DNA of 64,000 bases, from positions 1 through 64,000 of the forward strand of contig CAWHIF010000002.1 in NCBI GenBank assembly GCA_963829235.1, in the 5' to 3' direction. Below, one piece after another: positions 26,289 to 35,485 of this stretch; the stretch's first letter is position 1, and each line of letters opens with the position of its first letter. Position numbers and translations under genes: made by a program. The notes below the pieces were generated by a model. It was not told the origin of the DNA. It did not search any database and was given only the letters and a program-made list of their open reading frames with translations. Source of the DNA: Bog-756 sp963829235 (GTDB lineage Bacteria > Actinomycetota > Acidimicrobiia > Acidimicrobiales > RAAP-2).

Positions 26289-27575
26289 ATGCTCCCGCTC
26301 CCGACCCCGCTCCCCTCGGATTCCACGTCCCGCCGTTGGTCGGCCGTCGTCCTCCTCGGCGCGTTCGCCCTCCTGGCCGTCTCCTGCTCGTCGAGCCCGA
26401 ACAGTGCCGGTACCACCTCGTCGACCCGGGCCACACCCTCTTCCGGCGCGTCTTCACCGACCACGCCGGCCACGCTGTCCGCCAGCGGCCTGCCCGGCAT
26501 CCGTCACGTGTTCGTGATCGTCCTGGAGAACGAGGGGTACGACGTCACCTTCGGCACCCCGTTCAACGACCCGTACCTGGCCACGACCCTGCCGGCTGCA
26601 GGAGCGCTCCTGACCAACTACTACGCCATCGGGCACTTCTCGAACGACAATTACGTCGCGCTCGTCTCGGGACAGGCGCCCAATCCCCTGAACCAGGCCG
26701 ACTGCATCGACTTCGTCGACTTCCCCCCGACCGCCACCCTGGCCGCCGACGGCCAGATCTCGGACTCGGGCTGCGTCTTCCCCGATTCGGTCACCACGCT
26801 CGCCAACCAGCTGACCCAGGCGCACCTGACGTGGAAGGGCTACATGCAGGACATGGGCAACGTCCCATCGCGTGAGTCGGCCGTGTGCGGACACGCCGCC
26901 ATCGGGACACCCGACAAGACCGAGACGGCAGTGCCCGGGGACGGGTACGCCGCCCGCCACAACCCCTTCGTCTACTTCCACTCGATCATCGACGACACCG
27001 CCTACTGCGACGCCCGCGTGGTGCCGCTCGGTACCACCGCCGGGACCATGCCGGCCGGCACCCCGAAGGGGGTCACCGGGCTGGCCGCCGATCTCAAGTC
27101 GGTGTCGACCACACCCAACTTCAGCTTCATCACCCCCAACCTCTGTTACGACGGGCACGACGCCCCCTGCATCAACCAGCAGGCATCGCCATCGCCGTTG
27201 ACCAACATCGACACCTTCCTGCAGACCTGGGTGCCGCTCATCACCGCCTCGCCGGCCTTCAAGGAGAACGGCCTGCTCGAGGTCACCTTCGACGAGGCCG
27301 ACACCGACAACGGGAACCCGGCCGACGCCACCGCGTGCTGCAACGAGATGCCCGGCCCGGCCTCGGCCCAGCCCGGGATCACCGGTCCGGGGGGTGGCCG
27401 CATCGGCACCGTGCTGATCTCCCCGTTCATCAAGGGCGGGACGGTGAGCGCTGTCCCGTACAACCACTACTCGACCCTGGCCACCATCGAGGACATCTTC
27501 GGCCTGCCCAAGCTGGGCCAGGCCAAAACGGTGAGCGCCACCTTCGGGAAGGATGTCTTCGACCGGACCGGCTGA
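26289..27575 (+). CDS. phosphoesterase-family lipoprotein
   Basis: A 428-residue secreted protein with a signal sequence and lipobox (VVLLGAFALLAVSCSSSP) and a Ser/Thr-rich linker. The following domain belongs to the phosphoesterase family (acid phosphatase/phospholipase C type): RHVFVIVLENEGYDVTFG, a NYYAIGHFSNDNYVALVSGQ active-site region with a Ser/Thr nucleophile type loop, and a C-terminal VTFDEADTDNGN metal-site motif. It probably releases phosphate from organic esters outside the cell. The ATG at 26289 gives the complete signal peptide. It is divergent from the ferredoxin gene. Confidence 0.82.
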   Translation: MLPLPTPLPSDSTSRRWSAVVLLGAFALLAVSCSSSPNSAGTTSSTRATPSSGASSPTTPATLSASGLPGIRHVFVIVLENEGYDVTFGTPFNDPYLATTLPAAGALLTNYYAIGHFSNDNYVALVSGQAPNPLNQADCIDFVDFPPTATLAADGQISDSGCVFPDSVTTLANQLTQAHLTWKGYMQDMGNVPSRESAVCGHAAIGTPDKTETAVPGDGYAARHNPFVYFHSIIDDTAYCDARVVPLGTTAGTMPAGTPKGVTGLAADLKSVSTTPNFSFITPNLCYDGHDAPCINQQASPSPLTNIDTFLQTWVPLITASPAFKENGLLEVTFDEADTDNGNPADATACCNEMPGPASAQPGITGPGGGRIGTVLISPFIKGGTVSAVPYNHYSTLATIEDIFGLPKLGQAKTVSATFGKDVFDRTG

Positions 27576-27586
27576 CCGGATCCGGA

Positions 27587-28322
27587 TCAGGTGGCCACGT
27601 CCCAGACGGGGTGTGACCTCGACAGCCGGCCGGCGATGACGGCCACCGGCACCAGCACCAGCAGGGCGAAGCCCAGACCGGCGGGCTTGGCCAGGTGGAG
27701 GACGCAGACGGCACCGACCACGGCGCCGGCGAACATGGCCAGGGCCGAGAGCCCGCGCCGGCCGATCCGTGAGTTGGTCCCGCCGGCCAGACGGCCGTCG
27801 AATGCCGCACCGACGATGGTCTGGGTCAGCACGGTCGTGGTCAGGTCGGGCACGGCCAACTTGCGGGCCGTGCCGTTCTGCAACCCCATGGCCAGTCCCA
27901 TCAGTCCGATGAGGACGTAGCGGGACGCACCGGTGCCGACGTCGGTCACGCTCCATCCGAACACGAGGGCCACCGCCACCAGCCCGGCCTGGAAGGTGGT
28001 CGACACCGCCAGCATCCTGCCCCGCCGAGGTCCGGAATGCGAGACCAGCCGCCCACTGCAACAAGGCGCCGATGAAGAACGCGGCCAGGGCGGCCAGCGA
28101 GGCGCCGATCGAGAACCCTTTGGCGCCGGTGAGGGCGAAGGCCAGAAATACCACGTTGCCCGTCATGTTGGCCACGAAGACATGGCCGAGGACCAGATAG
28201 CTGAATGCGTCCACCAGGCCGGTGACCACGGTGAGGGCCACCAGGAGCGGGGCCAGCGGTCCGTGTCTGTCGCCGCGGGGCGGCACCAGCGTGTGCCAGG
28301 CGTCGGTGACTGCGGTCATCAT
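27587..28322 (-). CDS. DUF1275 (YoaK-like) membrane protein with one frameshift
   Basis: The first half from 28322 (LVALTVVTGLVDAFSYLVLG, then ANMTGNVVFLAFALTG) is the typical start of the DUF1275 family, and the second half in another frame (FQAGLVAVALVFGWSVTD, GLQNGTARKLAVPDLTTTVL) is its normal continuation to 27587. The frame changes near 28055-28062, and correcting one base joins them into about 244 residues with six transmembrane helices. A single-base sequence error or a recent mutation is responsible. The family is of unknown function. Confidence 0.72.
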
Positions 28323-28348
28323 CGGTGTACCTCCCGCTCGTCAGGTCT

Positions 28349-29959
28349 TCACGTACCGTACGTGAGCTCGAGCGAGCGTGAGATGTCCACCGACGCGAGC
28401 AGCTGACGGTCGTGGGAGACCAGCAGCAAGGTGCCCCCGAACGCGGCCAGCGCCGACTCGAGCTGCTCGATCGCCGGCAGGTCGAGATGGTTGGTGGGCT
28501 CGTCCAGGACCAGGAAATTGACGCCCCGCCCCTGGAACACGGCCAGTTCGGCCCGGGTCCGCTCGCCGGGCGAAAGTGAGCTGCTCGGTCTGGTCACGTG
28601 GTCGGCGTCCAGCCCGAACTTGGCCAGCAACGACCTCGCCTCGGCCGGGGGGAGCTGACACCGTTCCGTCACCGTCGAGACCAGGTCGCGGTCGCCACCC
28701 ATGGCCCGGCGGTCCTGGCCCAGCTCCCCCACCACCACGCTCGGTCCCATCCACCGGGATCCGGCGGCCAGCGGCAGGGTACCCAGCAGCGCCGAGACCA
28801 GCGTTGATTTTCCCGTCCCGTTGGCCCCGGTCAGCGCCACCCGCTCCCCCCAGTCGATCTCGATGTCGACGGGTCCCATCCGGAACGAGCCCCGCTCGAT
28901 GACCGCACCGTCCAGCCGGGCCACGACGGCGCCGGCCCGTGCCGACTCTTCGATCGTGAACCGCAGGTCCCACCCCTCGAACGGCTTCTCCACCACTTCG
29001 AGGTTGTCCATGGCCCGCTCGGTCTGGCGCGCCTTGGCCGCCAGCTTCTCGGTGCGGTTGATCCGGAAGTCGCGTTGCGCCTTGTCGTTGTCGCGCCGGT
29101 TCCGGGACTCCCGGCGGACACCGCTCGTGGCCCACTGGCGCTGCCGCTCGGCCCGGCCCTCCAGTTGACGTCGCTGGCGGTCGTAGCGCTCGTAGGCCTC
29201 GGAGGCGTGGCGGTCGGCGTGTTCGCGTTCCGCCAGGTAGCCGCTCCACCCACCCCCGTACTGACGGGCGGAGCGGCTGTGGGGATCGAGCTCGAGCACC
29301 GTCGTCACTGTCCGCTCGAGGAAGTCGCGATCGTGGGAGACGATGACCGTCCCACCACGGCGCGATCGGACCCATGCCTCGAGTCGTCCGAGCCCCTCGA
29401 AGTCGAGATCGTTGGTCGGCTCGTCGAGCAGGGTGATGTCGAAGAGCGAGAGCTCGATGGCGGCCAACGCCACCTTGGCCTCCTGGCCGCCCGACAACGA
29501 CGCCACCTCGACCTCGGCCAGGTCGATGCCGACGCCGAGCCCGTTGAGGACATCGTCGATCCGCGCGTCCAGATCGGCGGCTCCCAACGAATTGAACCGG
29601 TCGAGCGCGACCTCGTAGCGGTGCTCGGCGGCACCGGTTCCCTCGGCCAGGCCCGCGGCGGCCTCGGTCAGCTCCAATTCGGCGGCCCGGGCGCCGGTGC
29701 GACGGGTCAGCGCCCGCCTGACCGTCTCGCCGGTGACGACCTCATGCTCCTGGGACAGGTACCCACGCGTGGCCCTCGGCGGGTCCAGGGCGATCTGACC
29801 CTCGTCGGGTGCGATGACGCCGGCTAACAGCTGGAGGAGGGTCGACTTGCCGACGCCGTTCGGGCCGACCACCCCGATCCGGCTGTCGGGGCCGACCGTC
29901 AGGGAGACCTGATCGAGGACGGTACGCCCACCACGGTCATGGGTCAGCCCGCGCGCCAC
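28349..29959 (-). CDS. ABC-F family ATPase
   Basis: A soluble 536-residue protein with two ABC domains and no membrane segment. The first has GPNGVGKSTLLQLLAG, SLSGGQEAKVALAAIELSLF and LLDEPTNDLD; the second has GANGTGKSTLVSALLG, SSSLSPGERTRAELAVFQ and VLDEPTNHLD. The linker between them is long, basic and helical (about residues 235-310), as in ABC-F proteins that act in the ribosomal E site in translation or antibiotic protection. The GTG at 29959 is the first start after the thiolase gene; its ribosome binding site is not clear. Confidence 0.88.
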   Translation of the reverse strand: MARGLTHDRGGRTVLDQVSLTVGPDSRIGVVGPNGVGKSTLLQLLAGVIAPDEGQIALDPPRATRGYLSQEHEVVTGETVRRALTRRTGARAAELELTEAAAGLAEGTGAAEHRYEVALDRFNSLGAADLDARIDDVLNGLGVGIDLAEVEVASLSGGQEAKVALAAIELSLFDITLLDEPTNDLDFEGLGRLEAWVRSRRGGTVIVSHDRDFLERTVTTVLELDPHSRSARQYGGGWSGYLAEREHADRHASEAYERYDRQRRQLEGRAERQRQWATSGVRRESRNRRDNDKAQRDFRINRTEKLAAKARQTERAMDNLEVVEKPFEGWDLRFTIEESARAGAVVARLDGAVIERGSFRMGPVDIEIDWGERVALTGANGTGKSTLVSALLGTLPLAAGSRWMGPSVVVGELGQDRRAMGGDRDLVSTVTERCQLPPAEARSLLAKFGLDADHVTRPSSSLSPGERTRAELAVFQGRGVNFLVLDEPTNHLDLPAIEQLESALAAFGGTLLLVSHDRQLLASVDISRSLELTYGT

Positions 29960-30009
29960 CAGCGTGGCCGGCGACGACGGGGCCGCTCCTGCGGCGACGG
30001 TCCGTCCCG

Positions 30010-31164
30010 TTACGGCTTGTCGCTCCCGACCACCCACATGGAGAAGAATTGCGAACCCCCGCCGTAGGCCTGGCCGAGAGCCAGCCTCGCCCCGTCGATC
30101 TGGTGCTCGCCGGCCTGGCCCCTCACCTGCATGGCCACCTCGAGGAACCGGAGCATCCCCGACGCACCGATCGGGTTCGACGACAGCACACCTCCCGACG
30201 TGTTCCACGGGATGTCCCCGTCGAAGGCGGTGGCACCTGACTCGGTCAGCTTCCATCCGTCGCCCAGGTCGCAGAAGCCGAGGTTCTCCAGCCACATCGG
30301 CTCGTACCAGCTGAACGGCACGTACACCTCGGCCACGTCGATCTGCCGGCGCGGATCGGTGATACCGGCCTGGGCGTAGACGTCGGCCGAGCAGTCCCGG
30401 CCGGCTTGCGGATTGACCTGGTCGCGGCCGGCGAACATGGTGGGCTCGGACCGCATGGCCGTCCCGTGGATCCATGCCGGTGGGAACGCTCCGGACACCG
30501 CGTCCTCGGCCGCCAACACCATGGCCGCGGCGCCGTCGGAGGACGGGCAGGCCTCGAGATAGCGGAGCGGGTCCCACAGCATCATCGAGTCCTCGACCAT
30601 CTTCATGTCGATGTCGGCCAGGTGCAGGTGGGCGTACGGGTTTCGCATGGCGTTCTGCCGGTCCTTGACCGCCACCATCCGACCGATGTGTTCGGGCGCC
30701 CCCGACCGGCGCATGTAGGCACGGATGTGGGGGGCGAAGTATCCCCCCGCCCCGGCCAGCAGCGGGGCGGCGAAGGGCTGGGGCACCGAGAGCGCCCACA
30801 TGGCGTCCGAGTCGGACTGCTTCTCGTAGGCCACGGTCAGGACCCGCTTGTGGATCCCCGCCGACACCAGGTGGGCGGCCACGAGGGCGGTCGATCCTCC
30901 CACCGAGCCCGCGGTGTGCACCCGGATCATGGGCTTGCCCACGGCGCCGAGAGCGGGGGCCAGGTACAGCTCGGGCATCATGTTGCCCTCGAACATGTCC
31001 GGGGCCTTCCCGATGACCACGGCGTCGACATCGGTCCACGTCAGATCGGCGTCGGCCAGGGCCATCTTGGCCGCCTCCCGCACCAGGCCGGCGATGGAGA
31101 CGTCCTCCCGCTTGGCCTTGTGGTGGGTCTGGCCCACGCCGATGACTGCGCAACGCTCTGCCAT
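30010..31164 (-). CDS. SCP-x-like thiolase-fold protein (last gene of the operon)
   Basis: The 384-residue thiolase-fold protein belongs to the lipid-transfer/SCP-x type: it begins MAERCAVIGVGQTHHKAKRE, carries an ALAAPLLAGAGGYF-like region in the middle, and ends with an AYGGGSQFFSMWV segment. The usual nucleophilic Cys of thiolases (in a CASG-type motif) is missing: the corresponding stretch reads VHTAGSVGGS. This suggests a retro-aldolase or other non-thiolytic role, as known for Ltp2-type enzymes that work with DUF35 partners. It is translationally coupled to the preceding thiolase gene (ATG after GGAGGG, overlapping its stop). Confidence 0.82.
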   Translation of the reverse strand: MAERCAVIGVGQTHHKAKREDVSIAGLVREAAKMALADADLTWTDVDAVVIGKAPDMFEGNMMPELYLAPALGAVGKPMIRVHTAGSVGGSTALVAAHLVSAGIHKRVLTVAYEKQSDSDAMWALSVPQPFAAPLLAGAGGYFAPHIRAYMRRSGAPEHIGRMVAVKDRQNAMRNPYAHLHLADIDMKMVEDSMMLWDPLRYLEACPSSDGAAAMVLAAEDAVSGAFPPAWIHGTAMRSEPTMFAGRDQVNPQAGRDCSADVYAQAGITDPRRQIDVAEVYVPFSWYEPMWLENLGFCDLGDGWKLTESGATAFDGDIPWNTSGGVLSSNPIGASGMLRFLEVAMQVRGQAGEHQIDGARLALGQAYGGGSQFFSMWVVGSDKP

Positions 31165-32240
31165 CACTCACCCTCCAGGACACAGACGAGGTTCTGTTGC
31201 AGGCACGGGCCCGATGTGGCGTGGGCCACCGCCCGGTGGGCCTGGCCCGAGGAGATCCGGGTGGCCGCCTCACCGATGCGGATGAGGCCGGCCGACATGA
31301 TCGGGTTGGCAGCCAGCGGGCCGCCGGAAGGATTGATGATGACGGTGTCGTCGAGTCCGAGTGCGTCCCGCAGGATGATCTCCTGGTGGGCGTAGGGGGC
31401 ATGGATCTCGGCCACGTCGACACGGCTGTCGGCCAGGCCGGCCACTTCTGCGGCCTTGGTCGTCGACGGCGACGTGGTCAGGTCGCGGGCGCCGAGCGAG
31501 TGGGACTCCATCCGGTGGTCGAACCCCGTGATCCACGCCGGGTTCTTCGACCACCGGGCGGCCTTGTCCCCTGCCGCCAACACGATGGCGGCTGCGCCGT
31601 CGGTGATGGGCGGCAGGGTGTGGCGCCTCAATGGTGAGACCACATACTCGTCCTCCAGCAACTTCTCGACGGGTACGTCTTTGGCCACCTGCGCCTTGGG
31701 GTTGGACATGGCGTCCTTCCGGCTGCGGGCGGCGATGGCGGCGAACTCCTGCTCGGTGCCCTTGCCCGCGTCGATGAGAGCACGGGCCTGCAGCGCGGCC
31801 AGGCTGACCGGGTCGGCCCACAGGGGGGCCATGTAGTACGGATCGAGCTGGAGGGTCAGGATCTCGTTGAGGTTGCCGAGCGACGAGCGCCCGAAGCTGT
31901 AGACCAGGGCGGCATCGATCTCACCCTCCTGGAGAAGCACCCAGGCCTCGTAGAGGGCCCAGGCCCCGTCCATCTCGACGTGGCTCTCGGCCCTCGGCGG
32001 CCACACCCCCACCGCGTCGAGGGCCATCACGAAACTGAACGGGCCACCGATCAGGTAGTCGGTCGAGCCCGAGCAGATGAAGTCGACGTCGTCCTTGGTG
32101 ATCCCGATGTTGCCGAACACCTCGGCGATCACCGGCATGAGCATCTCGACCTCGTTGTGCTCCTCGTCACGGCGAACGTTCTGCGATTGTGCGAACGAGG
32201 CGACGGACACGGGCCGGTTGGTTCGGGCGGCGGCGCTCAC
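31164..32240 (-). CDS. SCP-x-like thiolase-fold protein
   Basis: A 358-residue thiolase-superfamily protein starts at a GTG at 32240. Its N-terminal part contains DDVDFICSGSTDYLIGGPFS and a VEMDGAWALYEAWVLLQEGE segment where thiolases have the nucleophilic Cys, and the cysteine is absent here as well. The C-terminal half has ITDGAAAIVLAAGDKAAR and AANPIMSAGLIRIGEAAT. It overlaps the DUF35 zinc-ribbon gene upstream (GTGA) and the second thiolase downstream. The four-gene set resembles steroid or branched-acyl side-chain degradation units, where thiolase-fold and DUF35 proteins form a complex. The precise substrate is not known. Confidence 0.82.
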   Translation of the reverse strand: MSAAARTNRPVSVASFAQSQNVRRDEEHNEVEMLMPVIAEVFGNIGITKDDVDFICSGSTDYLIGGPFSFVMALDAVGVWPPRAESHVEMDGAWALYEAWVLLQEGEIDAALVYSFGRSSLGNLNEILTLQLDPYYMAPLWADPVSLAALQARALIDAGKGTEQEFAAIAARSRKDAMSNPKAQVAKDVPVEKLLEDEYVVSPLRRHTLPPITDGAAAIVLAAGDKAARWSKNPAWITGFDHRMESHSLGARDLTTSPSTTKAAEVAGLADSRVDVAEIHAPYAHQEIILRDALGLDDTVIINPSGGPLAANPIMSAGLIRIGEAATRISSGQAHRAVAHATSGPCLQQNLVCVLEGE

Positions 32241-32749
32241 AGGTAGTCCTTGTAGGTCTCGTACTCGGCGTCGGGCTCACCGTTGGGCCGGAAGTACTTG
32301 ACCGAGGCCAGTGACGGGGTGAGTTGGTCCGGATCCACCCACACCGCCTCGACCCGCATCCCCATGCGGATCTGGTCGGTCGGGGCTTCCTGGATGAGCC
32401 CCATGAACGAGAGGTTGGCCCCGTCGAGCAGGACCTGGGCACAGATGTAGGGGATCTCGATCGACTGCCCGGCGAAGGGAACGTTGACCACGCAGTAGGT
32501 GGTGATCGTGCCCACATTGGCCAGTTCGACATCCTCCGTGGTGGGCACCCCGTCGGTCGGGCACGAGCCCCTCGAGGGGACGTAGACCTTTCCGCAGACG
32601 GAGCAGCGCTGGCCCATGAACTTGCCCTGCTCGAGACCGCGCAGGAAGCGGGACTGGGCCACCCCGGGGGTGAATTCGAAGTCGAGGCGGATCGGAGTGG
32701 CCAGGGTGGACACCGGGCCCAGATCCGTGGCGTCGGTCTCCGGGCCCAT
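32237..32749 (-). CDS. zinc-ribbon DUF35 OB-fold protein
   Basis: The 170-residue protein has a rubredoxin-like zinc ribbon at residues about 45-65 (RCSVCGKVYVPSRGSCP, with two pairs of cysteines: C-x2-C and a single C after 12 residues; the fourth ligand is not obvious). It is followed by an OB-fold (GTITTYCVVNVPFAGQ, VLLDGANLSFMGLIQE, GMRVEAVWVD). DUF35 proteins assist thiolase-fold and dehydratase partners in acyl-CoA chemistry and can bind acyl-CoA. It is the second gene of the operon and overlaps both neighbours. Confidence 0.85.
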   Translation of the reverse strand: MGPETDATDLGPVSTLATPIRLDFEFTPGVAQSRFLRGLEQGKFMGQRCSVCGKVYVPSRGSCPTDGVPTTEDVELANVGTITTYCVVNVPFAGQSIEIPYICAQVLLDGANLSFMGLIQEAPTDQIRMGMRVEAVWVDPDQLTPSLASVKYFRPNGEPDAEYETYKDYL

Positions 32750-33234
32750 CAGGCGGCCCCTTCTTTCTTTTCCTCGGGCACGAAGGTTTCCTCGGGCACG
32801 AAGGCCTCGATGTCCGCCATGGCCCCGATCCGTTCCGAGACCGGCCGGAATCGCACGGTCACCCGGTCACCGCTCGACAGGTTGTCCGGACCGCCGCTGT
32901 CGACGACGTGGAGGAGGGCGGTGTCGGCCCCGTCCAGACGGATGAGCGCCCAGGCGAACGGACGCTGCAGCGGGTGCTTGGGCAGCGGACGGGAGACCCA
33001 GGCCCAGGACTCGACCGCACCGCCCGGCCCCACCTCCACGATCTCCCCGGTGTCCTCCCCGGTGGTGGGGTCGTACTCGGTCGGGGGGACGATGACCGAT
33101 CCTCCCGACCCCTGTACCCCGAACAATTTCCCGTCGCGGAGCCCGGTCAGGAAGGCCCCGATAACCGGCCCCACCGAACGCGAATACGGATATTCGAGGC
33201 GGTGACTCGCATGCAGCACTTCGCTCTCGGGCAT
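32749..33234 (-). CDS. DUF35/OB-fold protein, first gene of the thiolase operon
   Basis: A 161-residue protein with an ATG at 33234 behind an unusually good GGGGGGAG site. It has an OB-fold (SWAWVSRPLPKHPLQRPFAW, then LIRLDGADTALLHVVDSGG, and SGDRVTVRFRP) but no zinc-ribbon cysteines, so it is a DUF35-like partner without the metal site. A repeated EETFVPEEK tail is odd and acidic. With the zinc-ribbon DUF35 and the two thiolase-fold proteins downstream it forms a tightly overlapping four-gene operon. Confidence 0.78.
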   Translation of the reverse strand: MPESEVLHASHRLEYPYSRSVGPVIGAFLTGLRDGKLFGVQGSGGSVIVPPTEYDPTTGEDTGEIVEVGPGGAVESWAWVSRPLPKHPLQRPFAWALIRLDGADTALLHVVDSGGPDNLSSGDRVTVRFRPVSERIGAMADIEAFVPEETFVPEEKKEGAA

Positions 33235-33357
33235 CCCGATTCTCCCCCCACAACTCGTCGATTCTGGTTTTTGGGAAAGTAGAACACATTTCACTTTTGA
33301 GCGCCAACAGCCGCGCTGCGGGGGTCGGACGGATCCCGCAGCGCTACCGTGGCACCC

Positions 33358-34920
33358 ATGGCCGAGTCGACAACCACGCGACCCAACATCCTCCTCCTCG
33401 TCTCCGATCAGGAACGGCAGCGGTCGTGGCTCCCGCCGGATGTCTCGCTCCCGTGGCGCGACCGCCTCAGGGCCGAAGGGCTCGAGTTCACCGACTACTT
33501 CACCCACTCCTCCCCCTGCTCCCCGAGCCGGGCCAGCTTGTTCACGGGCCGTTACCTCGAGGGCCACGGGGTGCTGGACAACGTGATCATGCCCGAGCAC
33601 GTCGAGCTGCCCACCTCCACGCCGACCCTCGGCTCGCTGCTCGGCGGCGCCGGCTACCGCTCGTCGTACATCGGGAAGTGGCATCTGTCACACTCGCCCA
33701 GCCCGGACATGGAGGCCTACGGCTTCGCCGACTGGGACGGCAACGACCGCCACTTCATGGGATGGGCGGGGACCGGGGTCCACTTCGACCCGATCATCGC
33801 CGCCAACGCCGCCCACTGGCTCGAGAAGAACGCCAAGCCCTCCGGGGGAACCGGCTCCGGGAGGCCCGGCTCCGGGGGGACCGGTCCCGGGGCGGCCGAT
33901 CCCTGGTTCCTCACCGTGGCCCTGGTCAACCCCCACGACGTGATGTGGTTTCCCGTGGACCAGCCCGGCTACCGGGAACGCCACCCCGACGACGTGGCCG
34001 CCATCCGCTCGGTGCTCGAGTCCGCCGCCTGGAAGGACGATGACCCGCTCCCCATCTTCTCCGAGCCCTACCCGGAGGTGGTCGACCGGCTGCCGGCGAA
34101 CTTCGACGATGACCTCCACACCAAACCCGAGGCCCATCGGCAGTGGCGGTGGGACCAGCAACACGGGCTCTGGGGATACATCGATCCGGACGACAAAGGT
34201 GCGTGGCTGCGCCACCTCGACTACTACGTCCATCTCCAACAGCTGGCCGATCGCAGCATGGGGACCGTGCTCTCCGCCCTCGAGGCCTCTGGGGCGTGGG
34301 ACGACACCATCATCATCTTCACGTCCGACCACGGCGACATGTGCGGCTCGCACGGCCTCCGTTCCAAGGGCCCGTTCGTCTACGACGAGATCATGCGGGT
34401 TCCCCTCTACGTGAAGGTCCCGGGGGTCACGACTCCGGGCTCGGTCACATCGGCGTTGGGCAGCCACGTGGACCTGGCGGCCACCATCTGCTCGCTGGCC
34501 GGGGCCGGCGGCGTGGCGGCGTCCACGGTGCAGGGGGCCGACCTGTCCCCGGTTCTGGCCGATCCTGTCGCTTCGGTGCGGGACCACATCCTGTTCGCCC
34601 AGGACTCGGCCCAGACCACTGAGCTCAACAAGGTGCGCTATGCCCTGCGCGGGTTCTACGACGGCCATACCAAGTACGCCCGCTACTACGGGGTCGGTGG
34701 CGGCAAGCCCTCGACCGGGCTGTGGGGCAAGCCCGCCGGCCACAAGCTCTTCGACGTCGACTGCGCCTTCGACGACAACGACCACGAGTGGTACGACCAT
34801 GACTCGGATCCGGACGAGCTGGTCAACCTGGCCAACGACCGATCCCGGCGCTCCGAGCTCCGCGACCTCTTCGAGCGGATGCGCACCTTCGAGCAGGATT
34901 CGTTCGTCTCGTTCGCCTGA
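33358..34920 (+). CDS. sulfatase family protein
   Basis: A 520-residue sulfatase without a signal peptide, hence probably cytoplasmic. It has a metal-binding start (RPNILLLVSDQERQRSWLP), the formylglycine motif CSPSRASLFTGRYLEG, the SSYIGKWHL motif, and the second metal site (IIIFTSDHGDMCGSHGLRSK). A Gly/Pro-rich low-complexity insert (SGGTGSGRPGSGGTGPGAA) lies near residues 160-178. The ATG at 33358 is preferred over a GTG at 33349. The neighbouring four-gene thiolase operon runs in the opposite direction. The substrate could be a choline- or aryl-sulfate, but this cannot be read from the sequence. Confidence 0.88.
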   Translation: MAESTTTRPNILLLVSDQERQRSWLPPDVSLPWRDRLRAEGLEFTDYFTHSSPCSPSRASLFTGRYLEGHGVLDNVIMPEHVELPTSTPTLGSLLGGAGYRSSYIGKWHLSHSPSPDMEAYGFADWDGNDRHFMGWAGTGVHFDPIIAANAAHWLEKNAKPSGGTGSGRPGSGGTGPGAADPWFLTVALVNPHDVMWFPVDQPGYRERHPDDVAAIRSVLESAAWKDDDPLPIFSEPYPEVVDRLPANFDDDLHTKPEAHRQWRWDQQHGLWGYIDPDDKGAWLRHLDYYVHLQQLADRSMGTVLSALEASGAWDDTIIIFTSDHGDMCGSHGLRSKGPFVYDEIMRVPLYVKVPGVTTPGSVTSALGSHVDLAATICSLAGAGGVAASTVQGADLSPVLADPVASVRDHILFAQDSAQTTELNKVRYALRGFYDGHTKYARYYGVGGGKPSTGLWGKPAGHKLFDVDCAFDDNDHEWYDHDSDPDELVNLANDRSRRSELRDLFERMRTFEQDSFVSFA

Positions 34921-34952
34921 CCGGCCGGGGCGCAGAGCTGGGCGATGGCGAT

Positions 34953-35018
34953 GGGGCGGAGCCGGCGAGCGGGCGGGGCGGAGCCGGCGAGCGGGCGGGG
35001 CGGAGCCGGCGAGCGGGC
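34953..35018. repeat. three tandem 22-bp GC-rich repeats
   Basis: The unit GGGGCGGAGCCGGCGAGCGG plus GC is repeated exactly three times, followed by a partial copy to about 35037. It lies just downstream of the sulfatase stop. Function unknown; possibly a slippage product. Confidence 0.85.
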
Positions 35019-35094
35019 GGGGCGGGGGGCGGAGCCCGACCAGTGTGGTTGGTCGCATTCTCGAAAATGGCCAATTTATCGGCTGCAGCCGTTA

Positions 35095-35485
35095 GCTGGA
35101 CGAGGTCCCTATCGCCTATAGCCAGGGAGAGCGGAGCGGGGAATACATCTCGGAAACCGAGTTGCGGATGCTTGAAAGGGGGTCGGGAAATACAGATCGG
35201 ACGATTGCGGGCCTAGCCGTGGGTGCTGCAGTGGCTTTCGGGATAGTTGACTGAACCGTTAGCCATCTCAGCCCATACAACCATGCGTTCTTCGTTGTGG
35301 GATTTTGGGTACTCCTGGTTTTGGCGGTGTACTCAGCCATTAGGGCGTTCAATGCGCGATCACTAAATCGAACGACCGCCAACGACGTGCGTGAGCGTCA
35401 AACTACCGACACGGGAGGAGATGGAGAAGCTCAGGCAGCCCTTTCCAAACGAGAGCGATTCGGTCGCTGGATAGGCGGGGAATAG
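35095..35485 (+). pseudogene. small membrane-protein gene broken by a TGA and by an IS
   Basis: One plus-strand frame reads EVPIAYSQGERSGEYISETE, a hydrophobic stretch ending GIVD, then a TGA, and continues with TVSHLSPYNHAFFVVGFWVL and LVLAVYSAIRAFNARSLNRT to a stop inside the IS boundary. The residue at the TGA would plausibly be Trp, as at 3091. There is no ATG before the TGA except an internal one, so the 5' end is missing too. The last codons (GE and stop) come from the IS sequence at 35477. The base composition is lower in GC than the flanks. Confidence 0.5.

Noticed and set aside
26454..28322. 622-codon minus-strand frame
   Set aside because: Only its first part (the start of the DUF1275 protein) is real; after about 28060 it runs antisense to the phosphoesterase gene.
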